This document shows, one piece after another, positions 21,401-26,695 of a stretch of DNA of 26,695 nucleotides. Source of the stretch: Gnetum montanum (taxonomy: Eukaryota > Streptophyta > Gnetopsida > Gnetales > Gnetaceae). Positions within the stretch are counted from its first letter, which is position 1. Each line of letters begins with the position of its first letter. Made by a program: the position numbers and the translations under genes. The notes under the pieces were generated by a model. It was not told the origin of the DNA. It ran no database searches and was given only the letters and a program-made list of their open reading frames with translations. The stretch spans positions 336,599 to 363,293 of the forward strand of contig MNCI01020374.1 of the NCBI GenBank assembly GCA_015680685.1, read 5' to 3'.

Positions 21401-22644
21401 CGACTTAGCCACTTGTAAGAAACCTGGAAAGAATAGCTTCTTGCAAATTAGGCATACCAAACAACCAATATCAAGAATTACACGAGAAGATTTACATTTA
21501 AGGAGTAGGGTACAATTGTATGATCAATAAATAAAAACACTACCATAACTAATTTTGCACGGGTCTATCCAGAAGTAACAAAATTTCAGATTCAGTTTAC
21601 ACACGCACATACACCAGGGGGAAAAAGTTGCGTATGAGCAAAGACAATATCAGAATCCAGATTTGACTTTTGTTGGAGGAATTTAAAGTAAAACATCAAA
21701 TAGCACATGACATTATGCTCTTGGAGTCTGAATTAATGGCATTTGAAGAAGAGACTCTTTGTCAATTTATTGTTTATGTACATTAAAGAAACCTCAAAAT
21801 CGGAGTAATTTTCTCACAGTGTCCTCTTATAAACCAAAGATCAAGGGTGGTTTAAACCAAGTGAAGCATGGCTATAAAGATTGAACATGCAAAAAGAGGC
21901 TTTCACTTATAGCAGGTGATAGAAAAGCTTTTGGGACATGTTGCAGAAGAAAAATTATTATTTAAACCACATAAGAAGTGGCTTGGCTGCAAAAATCCCT
22001 TATCTGCATGTTCCAGTTGCTCTACATATTAATGGTCAAATGGGCTTTCACTACTTTAAAGTGAAAACAGAGGGATGGCTGCAAATGACACTACATACAT
22101 ATCATATCATCTTTGCGTGCAGGATAGGACAAGAACATATTATCTAAATTGCTTTAGAACAAATGCCAGAAGAGAAGTGGAATACCAGGTTCAAAATTAG
22201 GGCAAATTATTCCAGCTGCTATCATATACGTTGGGGCATTTTATTTATGAAACTTTTCAATACCATGTTGGGTACATTTCCCAGGTCAACAGGTCCAATA
22301 GGGTCTCACAAGCACATAATAAAATACAATTTCACAATAATGTTTCTTTTTGCAGCAAAGTATTGTTCCAGTTGCAGCGAGATTGAGATGGAATCTCGAG
22401 CAAGAAAGGTAACAGCCAAAATAAAAAAAGAGATTTCCAGGAAGCAACACATTCGAATCGGTGAAGGTAAAACAAAGGGAGGTGCCGACATGTACAAATT
22501 CACAGCACAATCCATAACAAAATTTACGATAATCCACTAAAAATTTTACAATCTGAAAATCCTAGATTGAAGAATGAATACCACTTGACAGCGGTCAGTG
22601 ATAAGGGATGGAAGCTGATTGAGAATTGCCGATGAGGCGCTCAT
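18464..22644 (-). CDS. POLD3: DNA polymerase delta subunit 3 (eight exons, complete)
   Basis: POLD3 (p66/Cdc27) is the accessory subunit that links the POLD2 subunit of DNA polymerase delta to PCNA in nuclear replication and repair. Exons: 22582-22644, 21368-21423, 21147-21271, 20352-20508, 19749-20152, 18954-19601, 18760-18859, 18464-18608. They sum to 1698 nt, 565 residues plus TAA. Every intron is GT-AG and all phases agree. The N-terminal POLD2-binding part has VSYKWLSRN (22-30), LLQDFVE in exon 3, and IPKDPSVLWNAEFMQAEEL (101-119). The middle is a long charged linker with KRRVVLDMSDDENE. DERGREVSEVMWEG spans the exon 6/7 joint, near 484. The protein ends in a PCNA-interacting box QGNILSFFKKK (555-565). 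An in-frame TAA three codons before the ATG fixes the start. No break is seen; the alternative is only in minor splice choices. Confidence 0.95.
21424..22581 (-). other. Intron 1 of POLD3
   Basis: This 1158-bp intron runs from donor GTATTC at the exon 1 end to acceptor TTCCAG before exon 2. It is the longest of the seven (the others are 96, 638, 199, 147, 94 and 151 bp). Open frames inside it on the plus strand (21938-22147, 22163-22540) have no recognisable content. I see no transposon in it. Confidence 0.85.
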
Positions 22645-22705
22645 GATCGTTTACGTGCGCGTTTTTGCGTTGTACTGGCGCGGGTTTTCAAACTCCAGAC
22701 TTGAG

Positions 22706-23020
22706 ATGGAGGCAGAGACAGAGATTGTAATGCATAGGAGATTTCACCGCCTTAACAATACTCCAGTCTCGAGATTTTGTCCGCCAAAAGGTCCCGCCTT
22801 CTTGCACCTGACACCTCATGTCAGTTTGAAATCGGACCCCTCAAGGTAAGCTTTTTTTGGCATTTCACAAATAAATATAATTTAAGCGATCTCATTTTTA
22901 TACACCTTTGTCAATTATCAATTTCAACAATTCTGTTTTTTTTGTTACAGTTTTCCACGCAGCTCCACGATATCTGTTCAATGCAGTGACATTCCATGTA
23001 AATTCTCCCTCCGTGTGTGA
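22706..23020 (+). CDS. Divergent two-exon short frame, hypothetical
   Basis: An ATG at 22706 opens a frame that meets a strong plus-strand donor (CAAG|GTAAGC, 22845/22846). A 105-bp intron with a T-rich tract ends in TTTGTTACAG (22950). The second exon, 22951-23020, continues in phase to TGA, giving 69 residues. The frame starts 62 bp from the POLD3 ATG on the opposite strand, so both would share one promoter. After a short acidic start the product is rich in Arg, Ser and Pro and contains ISVQCS, reminiscent of an organelle transit peptide. It may therefore be the first part of a longer gene whose further exons were lost or lie farther on. I do not recognise a family, and expression is unproven. 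Confidence 0.3.
22781..22788 (-). promoter_or_regulatory. E2F-type site upstream of POLD3
   Basis: TTTGGCGG on the minus strand fits the plant E2F consensus WTTSSCSS and lies 137 bp upstream of the POLD3 ATG. E2F sites of this kind drive S-phase expression of plant replication genes, which suits the gene's role. A GGCGCGGG core at about 22677-22684 is a weaker second candidate. Confidence 0.5.
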
Positions 23021-23106
23021 CATTCAAATAGTATGGTTAAAACTAGTGCATTCACACGCACAATCATTTGGGCGAGGAACAAGATTAGTTTTCATATCAT
23101 ATAGAA

Positions 23107-23420
23107 TTTAAAGAGTGAGGAACAAGGGAATAAGTAACTTCAACTTGCTCTAACAAGGAAATCTTGCTTTCAAAGTAACTTCAACTTGCTCTTACTTCAT
23201 CTACAAGGGAATCTTACTTTCAAAGTAACTTCAACTTGCGCTAGGTATCTATTTTTGAATGTCCTTTTAACTAAATTTATTCTTTGCATTCCATACCATA
23301 TCCTCCTAATCAAATTTAGGGTAAGGGAACGTTCAAAAATAAAGATACGATAGACGAAGCAAGAGTACGTTGAAGTTACTTCAAAAGTAAGATTCCCTTA
23401 TTCTTCATCCTTAAGTTTTA
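23107..23420. mobile_element. MITE-like hairpin repeat
   Basis: The segment has inverted ends (AAGAGTGAGGAACAAGGGAAT at the left; the right end reads back as GGATGAAGAATAAGGGAAT). It has long inner inverted arms, about 23205-23275 against 23325-23400, sharing GGGAATCTTACTTT and AAGTAACTTCAAC. The left arm repeats AAGTAACTTCAACTTG three times (23132, 23173, 23223). No coding capacity is seen. Target duplications are unclear, so I do not assign a superfamily. Confidence 0.6.
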
Positions 23421-23957
23421 TGATTCAAACATTAATCTTATTCCTTGCTTAATGATCGTGTTTAAATGTAGTAGTTTTGTTTCTCAAATGTAGTAGTTTT
23501 ATTTCTCATCAAACAATTGTATTTGAAAGTAGATCTTCTCTAGTGATGCCAAATGGTATTATGTCATAGAAAATTACAAATCAAAAATTGAATTTCCAAT
23601 ATCTTTTAAGATCCAAGTAATAGCTAAAGCATCATTCAAATAGTTGTAGAAACATAAGCATGTGATGAAGTCATAGTCAGTCAATTATACATCCTTTGAT
23701 GTGTTGGTGCATATGCATCGATGCTAATTCACTTGAAGCCTATATAAATATACACACTATCTTCATTTATGACACTTTTAGTCATTTGCGTAGCAAAACT
23801 CTTGCCATTTGCTTTTGTATGACTTAGCCAAAATTTTCTTTGAGTGTCTATAGTATTCAATTGATTGTATGGAGTTTTATTCAAGTGCATGTCGTACCTA
23901 GACACATCTACATGATGGCAATAAAATTAAGATTAATTCCTTCTATTGTAACACTTG
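23421..23957. other. AT-rich spacer
   Basis: No gene is supported. A duplicated word (AATGTAGTAGTTTT) occurs near 23466 and 23488. A TATATAAATATACAC box near 23741 could be a promoter of an old element on the plus strand. The spacer ends at the gypsy LTR. Its last bases ACTTG would be one half of that element's target duplication. Confidence 0.3.
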
Positions 23958-25028
23958 TGATGAGTGGCGAGGTACCCCTACACTCAACCATACGAATACG
24001 AGCGTACACGCGCGATCCGGTCGAACTCCGCAGACTAAATGCCTTAACGCCACAAGAAACACTTGGGGTTAATCGTTCGTTGTCTTCCCAGGCTTGCTTG
24101 TATGTGTCACGGTGTATGGTTAAGCAAGTCTGAGGTATGTGATTTTTTTGGTATTTTCGGCTTATCTTCTATGCTACCAGGAGAAAGGGTTGAGAAAACT
24201 AAACTAACTCTAACTAAGATCTAAGTCTAAATTAACTAGCGTCAGCATCCGTTCCCACTTGCCGGACACACCCTGAACTATGCAACTGCAGCTTACCAAA
24301 CGCTAATCGTTACTGGGATCGCCACACGTAACGCAAGTGCTCGAAGTGGTCGTACTGAGGCACCTATTTAGCCTACGTGTGATAAGCAGCCGATTCCTTA
24401 GCCAGCCGTACACACCCGTGGGTGCTCGTAACTAAGTCGTACTTATCACACGATCTAGCCTAGCAATGAGCAGCCGATTCCTCAACTAGCCGTACACATT
24501 AGACCCGGGAGTTACCAAGCGCAGAATCCTGGAATACGCTACTGGGTTACCAAGCATCCAATGCTCGTAATTGAGTCGTACTCATGCATTGCGTCAAGCA
24601 GCCGATTCCTTGACTAGCCGTACACGTCCGTAGACGCTCGTAATCAAGTCGTACTTGAACGCACTAGGAAAGCAGAAAAGAAAGCAATAAATGAAACCAC
24701 GTGCTGCAAGGTTTATCCAAACAAGTTCGTCTTTATTGCCGTACACAACTTGGGTTCAGGTTACAAGCTGCTCGAATAAAGAGCCGTTCACTCTAGGACT
24801 CCTACTGCGGGCACATGGGGAAAAATTCTAACTCTGGAGTGATCAATCTGCCAGAGCTTCGCTACACTAGCCAGGATTGGGAAATGAAGGGAGTGCCGCC
24901 TCTTATTTATAGATATGGCGGCGGGACGCGATATCACGTACGCGATATCGCAAGAGAAGACGTGATATTGCGTACGCGATATCGCATGGGACGCGATATC
25001 GCGGCCTAGTGCAAGTCGCGTCTCATCA
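23958..25028 (-). mobile_element. 3' LTR of a Ty3/gypsy-like element
   Basis: This 1071-bp LTR has inverted ends TGATGAG and CTCATCA. On the minus strand it starts at 25028, right after a polypurine tract. A TATAAATA box follows at 24904-24911 and an AATAAAG signal near 24737, so U3 is short and R/U5 long. The R/U5 part contains three copies of GCAGCCGATTCCT (24386, 24470, 24598), each followed by a GCCGTACAC word. Five GCGATATCGC-type palindromes lie in U3. Bases 24748-25028 match 1-249 closely. The left flank is ACTTG and the right flank TACCC. They do not match, as expected when the internal region follows on the right. Confidence 0.85.
24928..25002. promoter_or_regulatory. Array of GCGATATCGC palindromes in the LTR U3
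   Basis: Five 10-bp units lie at 24928, 24942, 24962, 24976 and 24993. Three are the perfect palindrome GCGATATCGC and two differ by one or two transitions. They occupy nearly all of U3 between the LTR start and the TATA box. The copy at 1-249 has three units. The position suggests an enhancer or silencing target, but no binding factor is known to me. Confidence 0.6.
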
Positions 25029-26695
25029 TACCCCCATGACTGAATGAAAACTCGTCCTCGAGTTCCTTACAATGATATCAGGTAGGTATGGGATTATTAG
25101 GGGAAATGGAACTAATGGGATGACATGTGAACGGTCTTTATTACAAGACTTGACAAAAACTGGTGTTCATGACAACATGGGTGAACACCTTATTACAATG
25201 ACATCAGGCCACAGTTGGCAGCTGAGAGAAAAGAGGAGAGAGAATAGAAGAGAAGAAGAGAGAAGAGTCTTGTTGCTGCCAACGCCTAGATTGCGCCTTT
25301 CGTTGTCCATCTGTAAGCGCATTATCAATTCCACTCCTTGCATGCTGCTTCAGCGCTGCTCCATTCCAAGTGTCTGCTCCAGATCCATTCCGTTGTTGTA
25401 TGATTGCCATCTGCACACACAACACAATCATATATTAGCAAGGGTAATTGAATCATTAAGTAAAGCATACCTTGCTTCGGTTTAGGTTCCTTGGCTAAGT
25501 TGTGGTATGGCTAATATGGATCTGGGAAAATGTAGATGATGACTACCGAAGGTATAGGGGTTAGGAAGAAAAACGAAAAAATCCGGGGCTTAGGATAAAA
25601 ATCGAAAAATCAGGCCCCGTACCCCCATGACTAATCGCGAACCTCCGGTAGCGTTAGAATTGAGAATGAAAAGGAGTATGAAGGATAGGTAAAAAAGAAC
25701 AACTATGGCATTGGTGAAAGGGATGTCATGATGGAAATGAACAAAAATGATAATTAATTGCAAAATGTTAAGGAAAAGAAGTTAACTAATGTTCCAAATA
25801 GGAATGTCAGTGGGTCCTCCCCAAAGCAAGCTCATGCCCTTAATGCCCTGACAATCCCACATTCAAAGAGTCCGTCGGCTCTGGGAATGTCCTTTGGAAT
25901 AAGAGTTAAAGTCTTAACCGTAAGAATTTACCAAAAAGAAAACAAAGCATCAACCAAAGTATATACAATGATACAACCGGCAATGAGGTGAACAATGGAG
26001 AGAAGGATGGGAAGAAGAGAAGTGGAATGGAATCCCAAGAACAAGGTGGTGTACAGCCCCTTGTGTGTTTGATGATTAATGTGACTTGGCGAATCTCATT
26101 CCAACTCTGGCCTCAAACCAACCACTTCCAGTGACTTCGCATCAATGCAGTTGGTTAAATCATCCACTTGGGTAACAAGGATGCAACTTCGAGAAGCCAC
26201 CACCATTCCGACGAAACAACAGAGAGAATGGGAAGCGAGAAGGGCCTTAGTTAGAGGGAACACTTTGGTTCCATAACCAGTGCTTGTAGCCCAAATTTAT
26301 TCCGTCTAAGGGGTGTGCTTTGAATCCTCACTTTTAGCTTTTTGCTCTTTTTCTTTTTTCCTTTTTTCTGTTTTCTCTTCTCTTTTTTTTGTTTTGTGTT
26401 TTTATGCATGGGGACCACACCATGCAAAGACTTCTTTATTTTTATTGTCTCAGCTTCCGATTATTGGGTTACATCGGAACGGTAAGAAAACCCAAGAAGA
26501 AAACATCCAAGCACCCAAGTGAATGACCAACACAAAAACATCAAGTTCCCTTGAAGTCACACCCTTTGCAAATCCTTGAGTCCTTCCTTAGTTTGAGAAG
26601 TGCCCAGTCACTTGTTCATTGAAGTTCTTATTACAAAGGGAACTGTACATTTCCAAGCCAAGGGAAACCATAGACTTGATGGATGGATGGATGAA
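25029..26695 (-). mobile_element. 3' internal end of the gypsy-like element, non-coding part
   Basis: Directly beside the LTR the minus strand reads AGTCATGGGGGTA, a polypurine tract. It is preceded by GGAACTCGAGGACGAG, a signature typical of the 3' end of plant Ty3/gypsy pol. Farther right are pyrimidine-rich runs (26330-26400 on plus). A second copy of the ACCCCCATGACT word lies at 25620. A GAGCTTGCTTTGGGGAGG word lies on the minus strand near 25815-25832, reminiscent of 3' regions of long gypsy elements. No integrase or RT motif appears before the window ends, so the coding part must lie beyond it. Open frames here are short and unsupported. Confidence 0.6.

Noticed and set aside
22163-22540. 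125-codon plus-strand frame and its antisense partners
   Set aside because: They lie in POLD3 intron 1 on the opposite strand, with no motif and overlapping frames.
22677-22684. GGCGCGGG as a second E2F site
   Set aside because: It has the right core, but the T-rich flank required by WTTSSCSS is missing on both strands; kept only as a weak candidate.
25072-25485. 137-codon plus-strand frame
   Set aside because: It lies antisense in the 3' internal region of the gypsy element, overlaps its polypurine-proximal sequence, and has low-complexity Arg/Glu runs.
1-26695. tRNA, rRNA, CRISPR or bacterial features
   Set aside because: No cloverleaf, rRNA block or regularly spaced repeat-spacer array was seen. 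The spliced gene and LTR elements show nuclear plant DNA.

Overview
The window looks like nuclear DNA of a land plant with a large, repeat-rich genome. Three things point there: an intron-bearing gene with plant-type DNA polymerase delta subunit 3 sequence, nested Ty1/copia and Ty3/gypsy retrotransposons, and AT-rich degenerate spacer. A gymnosperm is a reasonable guess, but the species cannot be fixed from sequence alone.

Layout. 1-7434 is a nest of LTR elements. An older minus-strand element (LTRs 250-958 and 5905-6383, primer-binding site 5891-5902) has an internal region of about 4 kb with no recognisable protein. It was later hit by a second LTR family with TGATGAG...CTCATCA termini. One copy cuts the old left LTR at base 249. 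Another is a solo LTR at 4549-5471 with a perfect 5-bp target duplication. A third solo LTR, in the opposite orientation, lies outside the old element at 6656-7434. 7435-9390 is spacer with no supported gene. 9391-17915 is a decayed minus-strand copia element with gag, protease, integrase, RT and RNase H remnants. It is split inside its RT/RNase H region by a 4-kb insertion (10406-14422). This insertion carries a PIF1-like helicase pseudogene, a promoter-like and GC-rich 5' part, and a 0.5-kb near-perfect palindrome at its other end. Its junctions fit a Helitron-like element.

18464-22644 (minus) is the one clearly intact gene. It is a POLD3 orthologue of eight exons, with all GT-AG introns in phase, 565 codons and a C-terminal PCNA-binding box. 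An E2F-type site lies about 140 bp upstream. A short two-exon reading frame runs divergently from the same promoter region (22706-23020). Beyond it lie a hairpin-forming MITE-like repeat (23107-23420), then the 3' LTR (23958-25028) and 3' internal end of a younger Ty3/gypsy-like element that continues past the right edge.

The genes do not form an operon. POLD3 is an island of functional single-copy sequence between two transposon nests. The most unusual structures are the Helitron-like insertion with its terminal palindrome, the array of GCGATATCGC palindromes beside the TATA box of the young LTR, and the possible bidirectional POLD3 promoter.
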